64,000 nt of DNA from Candidatus Melainabacteria bacterium RIFCSPHIGHO2_02_FULL_34_12 (GTDB taxonomy: Bacteria; Cyanobacteriota; Vampirovibrionia; 2-02-FULL-35-15): positions 40,020 to 104,019 of the forward strand of contig MFRM01000017.1 in assembly GCA_001784555.1 (NCBI GenBank). Direction: 5' to 3'. Within the stretch, counting starts at the first letter, position 1; each line of letters opens with the position of its first letter. The notes beneath the pieces are model-generated. The model did not search any database and was not told the DNA's origin. It saw only the letters and a list, made by a program, of their open reading frames with translations. The position numbers and the translations under genes were made by a program. Shown in pieces: positions 9,879-18,529 of this stretch.

Positions 9879-9910
9879 TTTCTACATTTCTACATTTCCA
9901 CATTTCTACA
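9879..9910 (+). repeat. Tandem octamer TTTCTACA x4
   Basis: Four direct copies of TTTCTACA (the third reads TTTCCACA) start immediately after the permease stop codon. They run into the bioB gene from the other strand, so the bioB TAG stop (9906-9908) lies inside the last copy. Similar octamer arrays, each with its own sequence, abut genes at 20629, 33920/33989, 54921 and 61738. Confidence 0.85.
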
Positions 9911-10865
9911 TTGCATCTAACTTTAATTTTTGAAACAGTTCCTTATCCTTACTAAAGGATGGATTATCAGTAGTTAAAAGTTTTTCGCCTGTAAATATAC
10001 TGTTAGCACCAGCCAGAAAACAAAGTGCCTGAAGTTCTTCACTCATTTCTAATCTACCAGCAGATAATCTGACTTTTGCTTTTGGTATAAATATTCTGGC
10101 AGTTGAAATAGAACGCACAATTTCAAAAGAATCAATAGGCTTCTGCCCTTCAAGTGGCGTACCCTTTACAGTAACAAGAGCATTTATGGGAACTGATTCA
10201 GGCTGCGGAGATAAATTAGCTAATGTTTTAATTAATTCAATTCTGTCTTTTCTATCTTCACCAAGACCAACAATTCCCCCGCAGCATACCTGAATCCCTG
10301 CATCTGAAACATTTTGAATGGTCTCTAATCGATCTTTATATGTCCTTGTAGTAATTATTTCTTTATAATATTCTTCCGAGGTATCAAGATTATGATTATA
10401 TGCAGTTAAGCCTGCATCCTTTAACCGTATAGCCTGCTCATAAGTTAACATTCCAAGAGTACAACAAACCTCCATCTTTAACGCAGCAACATTACTTACA
10501 ATATTTAAAATATCATCAAAATCTTTATTATCAGGTACATCTCTCCAGGCAGCACCCATACAAAATCTGGTAGCACCATTTTCCTTTGCATGTAATGCCT
10601 GTTTCAATACTTCATCCTTATGGAGAAGCTTATATTTTTCAATTTCTGTATTATATCTGGAACTTTGTGGACAATACTTACAATCTTCAGGACAATTACC
10701 GCTTTTAATATTACTAAGTGTACATAATTGTATTTTATTTAAAGGCTGATTTAGTCTATGAATTGAATGTGCTCTAAAAACAAGCTCCAGAAAAGGCAAA
10801 TCATAAATTTCAGCAACATCATCATAAGGATATAGATTCTTTAGGTTTTTAATTTTAACAGGCAA
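9906..10865 (-). CDS. bioB: Biotin synthase BioB
   Basis: BioB is a radical SAM enzyme that inserts sulfur into dethiobiotin, the last step of biotin synthesis. The radical-SAM cluster cysteines are C58, C62 and C65 (CPEDCKYC), followed by PQSSRYN. Other typical stretches are GMLTYEQAIRLKDAGL, YNHNLDTS and CCGGIVGLGE. The length of 319 aa is normal. The start is a TTG at 10865 with GGAG upstream, and it overlaps the end of the lipM-like gene by 25 nt. It is the last gene of a four-gene minus-strand operon. No other bio genes are present here, so the precursor is made elsewhere or imported. Confidence 0.96.
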   Translation of the reverse strand: MPVKIKNLKNLYPYDDVAEIYDLPFLELVFRAHSIHRLNQPLNKIQLCTLSNIKSGNCPEDCKYCPQSSRYNTEIEKYKLLHKDEVLKQALHAKENGATRFCMGAAWRDVPDNKDFDDILNIVSNVAALKMEVCCTLGMLTYEQAIRLKDAGLTAYNHNLDTSEEYYKEIITTRTYKDRLETIQNVSDAGIQVCCGGIVGLGEDRKDRIELIKTLANLSPQPESVPINALVTVKGTPLEGQKPIDSFEIVRSISTARIFIPKAKVRLSAGRLEMSEELQALCFLAGANSIFTGEKLLTTDNPSFSKDKELFQKLKLDAM

Positions 10866-11731
10866 TTTTTTTCTCCGGAAAATATAATTTTATCAGCTTT
10901 CATATTTATAGTTAAAAATGTAATATTTAAGACCTCTTCAAAAGATTGTTTTAAGTAATTCTCAGCACTGTGAAAGTCAATATTACAAGGTCCTAGCGTA
11001 ACGTCAACTAAATAATTAAGTGTCCCATTCACTGGGGGTGACGCCGGAAGGGAGGTGTCCATCCGAGGAGCTACTGCACCGCAGGATGGAGGGGAACCTA
11101 CAGGCGGCAGGACCCGCAGTGAATGGCGCAAGGTATGAAAACTTTGTTGACAATGTACTAGTTCACGGATTTTATTTAATTTTATTGATCCATGCTGCAA
11201 AATAGAATGTTTTTTTCTGCACTGAGCACTGCCAATAATTTTAGTATTATTTACAACAATATCAGCTGATGTCTTTGAATCAAAACAATTAAATTTACTA
11301 TCGTAGGATTTATCCGAATATCCAAAATCAGCAATTAATCCGTATTTATTTAAAAAAGAAATAAGGATACTTCCAATTTCAAAATATATTTTTCTGGCAC
11401 TTCCTGAATGATTAAAAACAAGAGAATATGTTATTTCAGACTCCGACGTATCATGATAGACAGCCTGACCACCTGTTATACGGTTAACCATATTTATATT
11501 ACAAAGATCGGATTTATAATTATGTTTTTTTATCTGACTCGCTCCCAGTGATAAAGTAGGCACTTCCCAGCCATATGTCCGCAGAACAGGTAATTTAATA
11601 TTGCCTTTATTCATTTCATCTAAGAGAAAAGCATCTAAAAGCATGTTTTGCAAGCCGGAAGAAATGCCTGTTTGCAAAAATATCCACTCTTTTGAAATGT
11701 TACTTAAATAATTTGAATCTTTTTTTATCAA
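10841..11731 (-). CDS. LipM-like octanoyltransferase / lipoate-protein ligase family, with in-frame palindromic insert
   Basis: This belongs to the BPL/LplA/LipB superfamily, which attaches octanoyl or lipoyl groups to lipoyl domains. Motifs are NRITGGQAVYHD (about residues 83-94), SKFNCFDS with C149, which matches the catalytic Cys of LipM, and IGSAQCRKKHSILQHGSI (about 166-183) with the conserved lysine. Residues 202-236 are encoded by a GC-rich quasi-palindrome inserted in frame; removing it leaves about 262 aa. It overlaps the upstream TPR gene by 32 nt and bioB by 25 nt. Whether the enzyme is active with the insert is unknown. The family is clear; LipM versus LplA is inferred from C149. 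Confidence 0.85.
   Translation of the reverse strand: MIKKDSNYLSNISKEWIFLQTGISSGLQNMLLDAFLLDEMNKGNIKLPVLRTYGWEVPTLSLGASQIKKHNYKSDLCNINMVNRITGGQAVYHDTSESEITYSLVFNHSGSARKIYFEIGSILISFLNKYGLIADFGYSDKSYDSKFNCFDSKTSADIVVNNTKIIGSAQCRKKHSILQHGSIKLNKIRELVHCQQSFHTLRHSLRVLPPVGSPPSCGAVAPRMDTSLPASPPVNGTLNYLVDVTLGPCNIDFHSAENYLKQSFEEVLNITFLTINMKADKIIFSGEKNCLLKLKT
11025..11126. repeat. GC-rich quasi-palindromic element inserted in frame in the lipM-like gene
   Basis: Terminal arms CCATTCACTG (11025-11034) and CAGTGAATGG (11117-11126) are perfectly complementary. Inner paired blocks include GGGT/ACCC, GCCG/CGGC, AGGT/ACCT and CCATCC/GGATGG around a loop of about 19 nt. The element is 102 bp, exactly 34 codons, has no stop in the gene's frame and is far richer in G+C than its surroundings. 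It encodes a Pro/Ser-rich peptide between the catalytic core and the C-terminal helices. No clear target duplication is visible. Confidence 0.85.
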
Positions 11732-12815
11732 GTTTTTTTAACTCCTCTTTACTTAGATCAACAAGATTTTGATTTGAAGCGATTTCAATTACTTTATTAA
11801 AAGAATTTATAGCTTCTTGCTTATTTTCAAGAACTGCATTTAATATGCCTAGATGAAAATAAGCTTCAGAATAATTCAGATTTAAATCTACAGCTTTTTG
11901 TAAGTTAGCAATTGCAGCAGTTAAATCTTTATCTTTTTCATGGTTTAAAGCTATATTGAAATAGACATCAGGAAATTGATTGTTTATTTCAATAACCTTG
12001 GAAAACTCAGCGTTTGAATCTGTCACTAAATCTTTATGATAATAGACGATTCCAAGTAAATTATGAGCAAGAAGAAGTAGTTTATTGTCCTTAAGCTCAT
12101 TAGGCAAAGCATTGCAGTCATCTAAAATTGATTTCAATAACCCAATTGCTTCATCATAATTATTTTTATCCAGAGAGATTCTTGCAAGGTTGTATTTTGC
12201 CGCTAAAAAATCAGGATGCTCAGCTATTATTTCCTTATATATATTTTCGGCACTACTCAGATTTCCTTTAGCATATTCCGTTGCTGCAATATTATATTTT
12301 TCAGTAATTTTATTATTTAATTCCTGTTTTTGCTTCTCTGATTCATTCTTTTTTTGCTCTGCATCAAGAACGTCTTGCTTAACAACAAAAACTATGGTTA
12401 CTTTATTTTTAATCGTAGAAATCACTTTTGGAGCCACCTGATTCTCCGGCAATAAATCAAAATCAATCGAGATGCTTTCTGTTTGTAAATCTATATTTTT
12501 ATTTACAGAAAGAGTCACATCTTTTATAAATGTTAATTGTTTGAGAAGATTACTAATCATTTCTTCATCTAACTTAAATTGTTTATGGTATTTAGCATTT
12601 ATAAACTTAACATTTAATTTGCTTGGCTCCTGAAGAAACACTACTTGTGGATATTTTTTTGCAACCTCAACAAATAGATGATTGTTTTCTGCTTTAAAAG
12701 AAATGATTTCAGAGAGAGAACTTTTGTCTTCTGCAAAAACCATTAACACTGTCAAAATTGACAGTGTTAATAAAGTAAATAATTTCAACTTCATGTTTAT
12801 ATTTTTAAAGAACAT
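11700..12815 (-). CDS. Exported AMIN-like/TPR repeat protein
   Basis: A predicted signal peptide (core LFTLLTLSILTVLMVFA) is followed by a beta-rich region of about 110 residues resembling an AMIN domain, a fold that localises proteins to the cell envelope. A charged linker comes next, then at least four TPR units from about residue 170 (YNIAATEYAKGNLSSAENIY, FPDVYFNIALNHEKDKDLTA and SEAYFHLGILNAVLENKQEA). The product is probably a periplasmic scaffold. The start at 12815 directly follows the HcyBio stop (TAA-ATG), with GGGAG in the upstream gene as ribosome site; a second ATG at 12794 is possible. The 3' end overlaps the lipM-like gene by 32 nt. Confidence 0.75.
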   Translation of the reverse strand: MFFKNINMKLKLFTLLTLSILTVLMVFAEDKSSLSEIISFKAENNHLFVEVAKKYPQVVFLQEPSKLNVKFINAKYHKQFKLDEEMISNLLKQLTFIKDVTLSVNKNIDLQTESISIDFDLLPENQVAPKVISTIKNKVTIVFVVKQDVLDAEQKKNESEKQKQELNNKITEKYNIAATEYAKGNLSSAENIYKEIIAEHPDFLAAKYNLARISLDKNNYDEAIGLLKSILDDCNALPNELKDNKLLLLAHNLLGIVYYHKDLVTDSNAEFSKVIEINNQFPDVYFNIALNHEKDKDLTAAIANLQKAVDLNLNYSEAYFHLGILNAVLENKQEAINSFNKVIEIASNQNLVDLSKEELKKLDKKRFKLFK

Positions 12816-13985
12816 TTAAACAGCTTCTCCCAGGCGAGGATCAAGTTTTTTCATTTCAATCTCCGTATTAATACGCTCAATCGGCTCAGACAAATAAAAT
12901 GTTTTATTTTGGATTTCATTACGAATCAACCCTGCAATTTCAATAGCTCCTGACATACTGGACAATGGCGCTGACAAAGTAGGTTTATTATTAATTAAAA
13001 TCGTACTTGTTCTAAGTTCACTATAACTGCATTGTCCAAAGATTGGCTTTGTTCTGCGTGGAATTGAAAAATCAACAATTGTCGTATGAATTTTATCGTC
13101 GGTTATAGATAGAGAATGAGCGATTTCTTCATTTAAAACCGGGACAGGAATACCAATGCCTATATAAAGAACCGGTCCAAAAGACTTCAAATAACCGCCC
13201 CTTACCCATTTTGGATTCATTGAATTAATATCACAATTTGCTGATAAGGTTGTACCTGTAGCAAGAGGAATTCCAAATTTATTTCTTTTTTGGAGAGGAT
13301 TATGATTTGTACCATGACCAGTTATAAAACCCTGCGAACCTGCTATCCAGATTTTTGTTCCTATACCCACTGTTTTACAAAATGGATCATTAATAAGTGG
13401 GTTAAGGTAACTTGAAGAATTATAAGTAGAATTTTCAAGCTTTCCTATTAAAGTACCCATGTATGAATTAATGTCTTTATCTCCAGAATTTGCAGCAACA
13501 ATATTATTTTGGGTAACTGCCTGATTAAGTATTAATCGAGCTTGATTTAATTGCTTCAGATTAAACCACGTTTCAAATTCTTTATTTGTAAAAACTTCTA
13601 AATGTTTTCCAAATCCTTTTAAATGTATGTCTTTCCCTTTTACTAATTCCTCCAATACATGAGAGCCTCCATACTCATGATTTTCTATAGATGAAGCAAC
13701 ACAGGATAAAACCAAATCCGTAGGTCCGACAGGATATGCATGAATATCGTTAATATATGCTTGGGAAAAATAAATCAATGGATCGGTTTGACCAAAACTT
13801 AAATACAATAATGCATTTACATGCATTTCAAAAGCACTACAAACAACTACATCTATATTTTCCAGTAAGTACTTAACTCCTTTTTCCTTAATTACTTCCT
13901 TAGATTCAAGCGCAGTCAGTACCTTTGCTGTGCCTGTCTTAATCTTTTCATTTATCTCGCTGTACGATCTATTCATATCAATCAT
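12816..13985 (-). CDS. Homocysteine biosynthesis protein (HcyBio/DUF39)
   Basis: This matches the HcyBio (DUF39) family, which supplies sulfur to aspartate semialdehyde to make homocysteine in anaerobes and methanogens. Recognisable stretches are VVCSAFEMHVNALLYLSFGQ, AYPVGPTDLVLSC, GTKIWIAGSQGFITGHGTNH and KSFGPVLYIGIGIPVPVLNE. At 389 aa it is the core domain only, without the CBS pair seen in some members. The usual partner is a NIL-domain ferredoxin protein, which is not seen here. It is the first gene of the operon ending in bioB, so the cluster groups sulfur-related steps. It is divergent from ddl with only 21 bp between starts. Confidence 0.85.
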   Translation of the reverse strand: MIDMNRSYSEINEKIKTGTAKVLTALESKEVIKEKGVKYLLENIDVVVCSAFEMHVNALLYLSFGQTDPLIYFSQAYINDIHAYPVGPTDLVLSCVASSIENHEYGGSHVLEELVKGKDIHLKGFGKHLEVFTNKEFETWFNLKQLNQARLILNQAVTQNNIVAANSGDKDINSYMGTLIGKLENSTYNSSSYLNPLINDPFCKTVGIGTKIWIAGSQGFITGHGTNHNPLQKRNKFGIPLATGTTLSANCDINSMNPKWVRGGYLKSFGPVLYIGIGIPVPVLNEEIAHSLSITDDKIHTTIVDFSIPRRTKPIFGQCSYSELRTSTILINNKPTLSAPLSSMSGAIEIAGLIRNEIQNKTFYLSEPIERINTEIEMKKLDPRLGEAV

Positions 13986-14006
13986 TTTAGCAGCTAGAAT
14001 ATATAT

Positions 14007-14972
14007 GTGGATATAACAAAAGAAACAAAAGTAGGGGTTATTTGTGGTGGTATATCAAGCGAACGAGAAATCTCACTCAGGTCAGGATTAAATTCATTTA
14101 ATGCACTAAAGAAAATAGGCTATAAAAATACAGCTCTTATAGACATAAAATCTCCAGATGATATTTTTAATTTAAAAAATAAGATTGAAATTGCCTTTTT
14201 ACTTACACATGGAAAATACGGCGAAGATGGTGCTATTCAGGGAATCCTTGAATGGTTAAAGATTCCCTATACGGGTTCATCTGTGCTAGCTAGTGCTATT
14301 TCAATGGACAAATGGCTAACTAAACTAATAGCAAGAAGTAACAACATTTCTACTCCAAAAGGACAGGTAATCAATAAATCACATAAGCAAAACATTAGCC
14401 TGGAAATGGAAAGCATTTGGCATGATCTAACAAAAAAAGAACAAGCAGTATTTTTAAAACCCAGAGACGATGGATCTAGCGTAAACACCTTTAAAATTAA
14501 AACTCTGGAAGAATTAAAAAATAAAATAAACAGCATCGATTTAAATGCATCTGATTATATTGTTGAAGAGTTTATCCCCGGAAGAGAACTTACAGTAAGC
14601 TTACTTGAAGTTAAAAATCAGCTAAAAGTCCTTCCTGTTCTTGAATTAAAACCAAAAAATGAATTCTATGATTTTGAAGCAAAATATACCAAAGGACTTA
14701 CAGAATTTATTCTTCCTGCAAAATTAGACACTCAAGCTCTTAAAGAACTGGAAGATAAAGCCCTGGGAATTTTTACAAGTGTGGGATGTTCTTCTTTTGG
14801 AAGAGTTGATTTTATATTGGATCAAAATAATATTCCATATTTATTAGAGATAAATTCATTACCCGGCATGACAGATACCAGCGACCTCCCTGCACAAGCA
14901 AACCATGCTGGAATTAAATATGATGAGCTTGTTGAAATAATTCTTTTTTCTGCAAGGCTTCACAAACATTAA
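14007..14972 (+). CDS. ddl: D-alanine--D-alanine ligase
   Basis: Ddl joins two D-alanines for the peptidoglycan stem peptide. This is an ATP-grasp enzyme. The N-terminal domain has VGVICGGISSEREISLRSG, followed by LLTHGKYGEDGAIQGILEWL and YTGSSVLASAISMDKWLTK. The ATP-grasp centre contains FLKPRDDGSS and VEEFIPGRELTV. The C-terminal metal site is FGRVDFILD plus LLEINSLPGMT. The length of 321 aa is typical. The start is GTG at 14007, as no in-frame ATG fits the family's N-terminus. Repeat R copy 2 begins 2 bp after its stop. Confidence 0.96.
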   Translation: MDITKETKVGVICGGISSEREISLRSGLNSFNALKKIGYKNTALIDIKSPDDIFNLKNKIEIAFLLTHGKYGEDGAIQGILEWLKIPYTGSSVLASAISMDKWLTKLIARSNNISTPKGQVINKSHKQNISLEMESIWHDLTKKEQAVFLKPRDDGSSVNTFKIKTLEELKNKINSIDLNASDYIVEEFIPGRELTVSLLEVKNQLKVLPVLELKPKNEFYDFEAKYTKGLTEFILPAKLDTQALKELEDKALGIFTSVGCSSFGRVDFILDQNNIPYLLEINSLPGMTDTSDLPAQANHAGIKYDELVEIILFSARLHKH

Positions 14973-14974
14973 AT

Positions 14975-15134
14975 AAACCGACTTCCTTAAAATCGGCTAT
15001 CCCTGCTGCAAGCAACAGGGTATTACGCCGATTTTTGACTTCGTCACCAGTCGTCGGGATTTGGAAGTCGGTTTGATTTCGCTTGCTAAATCCCTCGTGG
15101 CAAGCCACGGGGTATTACGCTTCGCTCAAATAAG
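14975..15134 (+). repeat. Structured repeat R, copy 2
   Basis: Arms are AAACCGACTTCC (14975-14986) and GGAAGTCGGTTT (15063-15074). Compared with copy 1, both arms carry an extra C or G, so pairing is kept. The inner stem AAAATCGGC/GCCGATTTT encloses CCCTGCTG-CAAG-CAACAGGG and TATTACGCC. A second hairpin CCCTCGTGG-CAAG-CCACGGGG (15092-15112) is followed by TATTACGCTTCGCTCAAATAAG. It fills the convergent gap between ddl and dnaB, next to the separate hairpin element at 15139. Confidence 0.9.
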
Positions 15135-15138
15135 TTTC

Positions 15139-15248
15139 ACTGAAAAAGTCACTTTTTTATGCTCAGCATATGCCCTTTCGCTCCCTTACACCCTAGGAGG
15201 GATACGCTCGCTCCAGGGCATATGCTGAGCTTTTGTGACTTTTTCAGT
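15139..15248. repeat. 110-bp long hairpin element downstream of dnaB
   Basis: Two perfectly matched arm blocks flank a central loop of about 38 nt: ACTGAAAAAGTCAC (15139-15152) with GTGACTTTTTCAGT (15235-15248), and GCTCAGCATATGCCCT (15161-15176) with AGGGCATATGCTGAGC (15215-15230). It lies 19 bp beyond the dnaB stop and 4 bp from repeat R copy 2. It resembles a non-autonomous palindromic (MITE-like) element and could also end dnaB transcription. No second copy is seen in the window. Confidence 0.85.
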
Positions 15249-15267
15249 AGTTTAATAACTCAGCTTT

Positions 15268-16656
15268 CTACACAAACGTTCTTGCAGGATTCCTAAACTT
15301 TGTAATATTTGGCTGGAATAAAATAGTTAACCGCCCTGTTGGACCATTACGTTGTTTTGCAATTATTACTTCAGCCTCGCCTTTATTTGTAGTTTCCGGA
15401 TTATAGTATTCATCCCGGTAAATAAACATTACAATATCTGCATCTTGTTCTATTGAGCCACTTTCACGCAGGTCCGATAACATTGGTTTTTTATTCTGAC
15501 GTGCTTCAACTGCTCTTGAAAGCTGGCTTATAGCAATTACAGGTACATCAAGTTCACGAGCAAGCGCCTTTAGACCACGCGAAATATCAGATATTTCCTG
15601 AACCCGATTATCAGCTCTATGTCCTTCCATAAGCTGCAGGTAATCTACTATAACAAGATCTAGTTTTCCAAGTTCAGTTTTTAATCTTCTGGTTTTAGCT
15701 TTCATTTCCATGACAGTTAAAACTGCTGTATCATCCACATAAATCTGAGCATCACCTAAATCTCCAAATGCAATACCTAGCTTGGTCCAATCATCCTGCT
15801 GCAATTGACCAAATCTCATTTTATTTGCATCTACCGCTGCCCTTGAACATACCATTCTCTGTATAACCTGTTCTTTTGACATTTCAAGACTAAACAGAGC
15901 AACTGTTTTTTTTTGTACTACACCAACATGCTCAGCTACATTTAAGGCAAATGCTGTTTTACCCATACTGGGTCTGGCAGCAAGAATAATTAAATCTGAT
16001 TTTTGCAATCCCGAAGTAAGTGCATTTAAGTCATAAAAACCTGTATCAAGTCCCAGAAGTTCACCCTTGTTTTGTTCACGCTGCTCAAGCCTTTCCCAGG
16101 TATCATTTACAAGACTACTGATTTGAACCAAGGTCTGACTGGTTCTTTTTTGTCCAAGATTAAAAATTAGCTGTTCAGCTCTTTCTACAGCATTCTCAGC
16201 CTGAGATTCTTCATATCCAATTTTTGCAATGGAGTTACCAGCATAAATAATTTCACGTAACAAGTATTTTTCATATACAATTTGAGCATATTTTTCAGCA
16301 TTTACAGCAAGAGGAGCATGAGAAAGCAAAAGTCCAATATAAAGCCTTCCTCCAACCTCATCTATTTGATTATTATTCTGCAAGTATTCAGACAATGTTA
16401 AAGGGTCTACAGGATCATTCTTATCATATATTTTCAGTATGGCATCATAGATCATCTGATGGGATGGTTTGTAAAAATATCTGGAATTAGGAAGTATTTC
16501 AATAATCTTATTCAGGCAATCGCTCTGAGCAAGGACAGCACCTATTACAGCTTGTTCAGCTTCTTGGGACTGCGGCAGAAGCAAATAATTATCTTCATTT
16601 GCACCATGAATAATATTACTTGCAGCAAACCTGTTACCAATATTACTTTTTTCCAT
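15268..16656 (-). CDS. dnaB: Replicative DNA helicase DnaB
   Basis: DnaB is the hexameric helicase that unwinds DNA at the replication fork. The N-terminal primase-interacting domain begins with LPQSQEAEQAVIGAVLAQ. The RecA-like core has Walker A AARPSMGKTAFALN, Walker B LVIVDYLQLM and SRGLKALARELDVPVIAISQLSR, then the C-terminal SGSIEQDADIVMFIYRDEYY and AKQRNGPTGRL with the arginine finger. The length of 462 aa is normal and no intein is present. The ATG at 16656 opens onto about 190 bp of non-coding DNA shared with the divergent aroK. Confidence 0.97.
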   Translation of the reverse strand: MEKSNIGNRFAASNIIHGANEDNYLLLPQSQEAEQAVIGAVLAQSDCLNKIIEILPNSRYFYKPSHQMIYDAILKIYDKNDPVDPLTLSEYLQNNNQIDEVGGRLYIGLLLSHAPLAVNAEKYAQIVYEKYLLREIIYAGNSIAKIGYEESQAENAVERAEQLIFNLGQKRTSQTLVQISSLVNDTWERLEQREQNKGELLGLDTGFYDLNALTSGLQKSDLIILAARPSMGKTAFALNVAEHVGVVQKKTVALFSLEMSKEQVIQRMVCSRAAVDANKMRFGQLQQDDWTKLGIAFGDLGDAQIYVDDTAVLTVMEMKAKTRRLKTELGKLDLVIVDYLQLMEGHRADNRVQEISDISRGLKALARELDVPVIAISQLSRAVEARQNKKPMLSDLRESGSIEQDADIVMFIYRDEYYNPETTNKGEAEVIIAKQRNGPTGRLTILFQPNITKFRNPARTFV

Positions 16657-16850
16657 TTTTTCTCAGTTCTTCCCAACTTCTCATATAGGCACAAATAAAA
16701 TAAACTGTATTTTAATAGATTAATTGTAGCAAGTTGATCATATAGAATCTTCACAGTAAATTCAATAACAAATATTGTTAAAAAGTTGTAAAATTATAGC
16801 GTTCTAGCTGACAAAAACTTATTTGCCTTAAACAAGTCAGGATGAAATAA

Positions 16851-17405
16851 ATGGAAATTATAGATGAAGCAAGAAATATCGTCTTAATAGGACTCATGGG
16901 GTCCGGGAAATCAGCCATTGGAAGAACTATTGCAAAAAAACTAGGAAGAAGGTTTATAGATACAGACAGATATATAGAAAGAAAAGCCGGAAAGACGGTT
17001 GCTGAGATATTTCAAACAGACGGAGAATCTGCTTTTCGAAATTTTGAAAAGGAGTCAATAAAAAAAATATCTCAATATGTCGGAATAGTTATTGCTACTG
17101 GCGGCGGAGCGATTAAAGATCCAGAAAACTTCAGGTTTTTAAAGGAATCTGGATGGATAATTGCTCTATATGCATCTCCTGAAACTTTATACAAAAGGAT
17201 CAGCGGAAAGAGAATAAGACCTCTTTTATTGAATGAAAAAAATCCAATCAAAAAACTTGAAGAAATATCTAACGAACGCAAGCAAATGTATGCGATGGCA
17301 GACTTTCAGGTAGATACAGAAGACAAGGACATAAATCAAATAGCAGATGAAATAATAAGCTTATTGAACGTTAGTAATTTTAGCCCGATACAGGATGCTG
17401 GGTAA
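16851..17405 (+). CDS. aroK: Shikimate kinase
   Basis: AroK phosphorylates shikimate at the 3-hydroxyl, the fifth step of chorismate synthesis. The P-loop GLMGSGKSAIG is at residues 14-24, the metal/shikimate acidic motif FIDTDRYIE about 35-43, and the shikimate-binding GGG in VIATGGGAIKDP. The lid contains RISGKRIRPLL. At 184 aa it is normal. It is followed by aroB after 9 bp as an operon; the junction contains a short period-7 repeat (AGATGAA) that includes the aroB start codon. Confidence 0.95.
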   Translation: MEIIDEARNIVLIGLMGSGKSAIGRTIAKKLGRRFIDTDRYIERKAGKTVAEIFQTDGESAFRNFEKESIKKISQYVGIVIATGGGAIKDPENFRFLKESGWIIALYASPETLYKRISGKRIRPLLLNEKNPIKKLEEISNERKQMYAMADFQVDTEDKDINQIADEIISLLNVSNFSPIQDAG

Positions 17406-17414
17406 AGATAAAAG

Positions 17415-18524
17415 ATGAAAGATGAAATTATAAAAGTCAGTTTAAAAGAAAAAAGTTATAAGGTCTTTATAAGAAACAAAATTCTGAATGATTGTGGATT
17501 ATATTTAGAACCATTGAATTTAAGTAAAAAGATTTTACTTGTTTCTCAGAATAAAGTACCAAAATCATACCGCGACCAGACAGAAAAAAGTCTCAAAAAA
17601 TCAGGATATAAAGTGTTCAAGATCATTCTTCAGTCCGGAGAAACATATAAAAACAAAGAATCATTATTAAAAATAATAAAATCTGCCGTTAAAAACAAGT
17701 TTGAAAGAAACGATTCATTTCTTGCGCTGGGCGGGGGAGTAATAAGCGATCTTACAGGTTTTGCTGCTTCAATTTACTATCGTGGAGTAAATTTTATATG
17801 CCTCCCCACTACGTTGCTTGGCATGGTAGATGCATCTATAGGAGGCAAAACCTCAATAAATATTAAAGAAGGGAAGAATCTGCTTGGGACATTTTATCAA
17901 CCCAGGGTTATTTTAATTGATCCCTATTGCATAAAAACATTACCAGAAAAAGAACTTTTAACAGGAATGGGAGAAGTCATTAAATATGCCTTACTTGAAA
18001 GAACTGCCAGAAAGATATTTTCCGGGCAAAGCTTTTTTAATTACTTAAGGAAAAACAAAAATAACATATTGAAAAAATCACTAACTGAAATTTTAAAAAT
18101 CATTACTCATTCTGCCAAGATTAAGGCAAAAATCGTAAGCAAGGATGAAAAAGAATCAAACTTAAGAGCAATACTTAATCTTGGACACACCTTTGCTCAT
18201 GGAATTGAACAAGCTTATAATTATAAAAAATACACTCATGGAGAAGCCGTTAGTATCGGAATGTGCTTAGCTTCAAAACTTGCCTATAATCATGGCTTTA
18301 TTAAAAAACACCTGGCTGATTTAGTAATTGAATTAATTGATTCCTACAAACTGCCAACAGAAACAGAAAACGAAAAGACCGAAAGTATAATCAAATCAAT
18401 GCTTCTTGATAAAAAAGTAAAAGACGGAAAGCTTAGATTTATATTGCCTTATCAAAATATTGGAACCGTAAAAATAATCAGTACTATTCCCATAACAGAA
18501 GTCAAAGCATTGCTTGAATCATAG
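17415..18524 (+). CDS. aroB: 3-dehydroquinate synthase
   Basis: AroB converts DAHP to 3-dehydroquinate using NAD and a divalent metal, the second shikimate-pathway step. Motifs are the NAD-binding SGETYKNKESLLKI and LALGGGVISDLTGFAAS, then CLPTTLLGMVDASIGGKTSIN, the metal ligands in GMGEVIKYALL, LNLGHTFAHGIEQ and THGEAVSIGM. At 369 aa it is standard. It is cotranscribed with aroK; the first-step enzyme aroF lies 8 kb away on the other strand. Repeat R copy 3 starts 5 bp after its stop, where it probably ends the transcript. Confidence 0.96.
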   Translation: MKDEIIKVSLKEKSYKVFIRNKILNDCGLYLEPLNLSKKILLVSQNKVPKSYRDQTEKSLKKSGYKVFKIILQSGETYKNKESLLKIIKSAVKNKFERNDSFLALGGGVISDLTGFAASIYYRGVNFICLPTTLLGMVDASIGGKTSINIKEGKNLLGTFYQPRVILIDPYCIKTLPEKELLTGMGEVIKYALLERTARKIFSGQSFFNYLRKNKNNILKKSLTEILKIITHSAKIKAKIVSKDEKESNLRAILNLGHTFAHGIEQAYNYKKYTHGEAVSIGMCLASKLAYNHGFIKKHLADLVIELIDSYKLPTETENEKTESIIKSMLLDKKVKDGKLRFILPYQNIGTVKIISTIPITEVKALLES

Positions 18525-18529
18525 ATTTT

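Noticed and set aside
11020-11205. Plus-strand reading frame over the palindromic element
   Set aside because: It arises from the open frames of the GC-rich palindrome inside the lipM-like gene.
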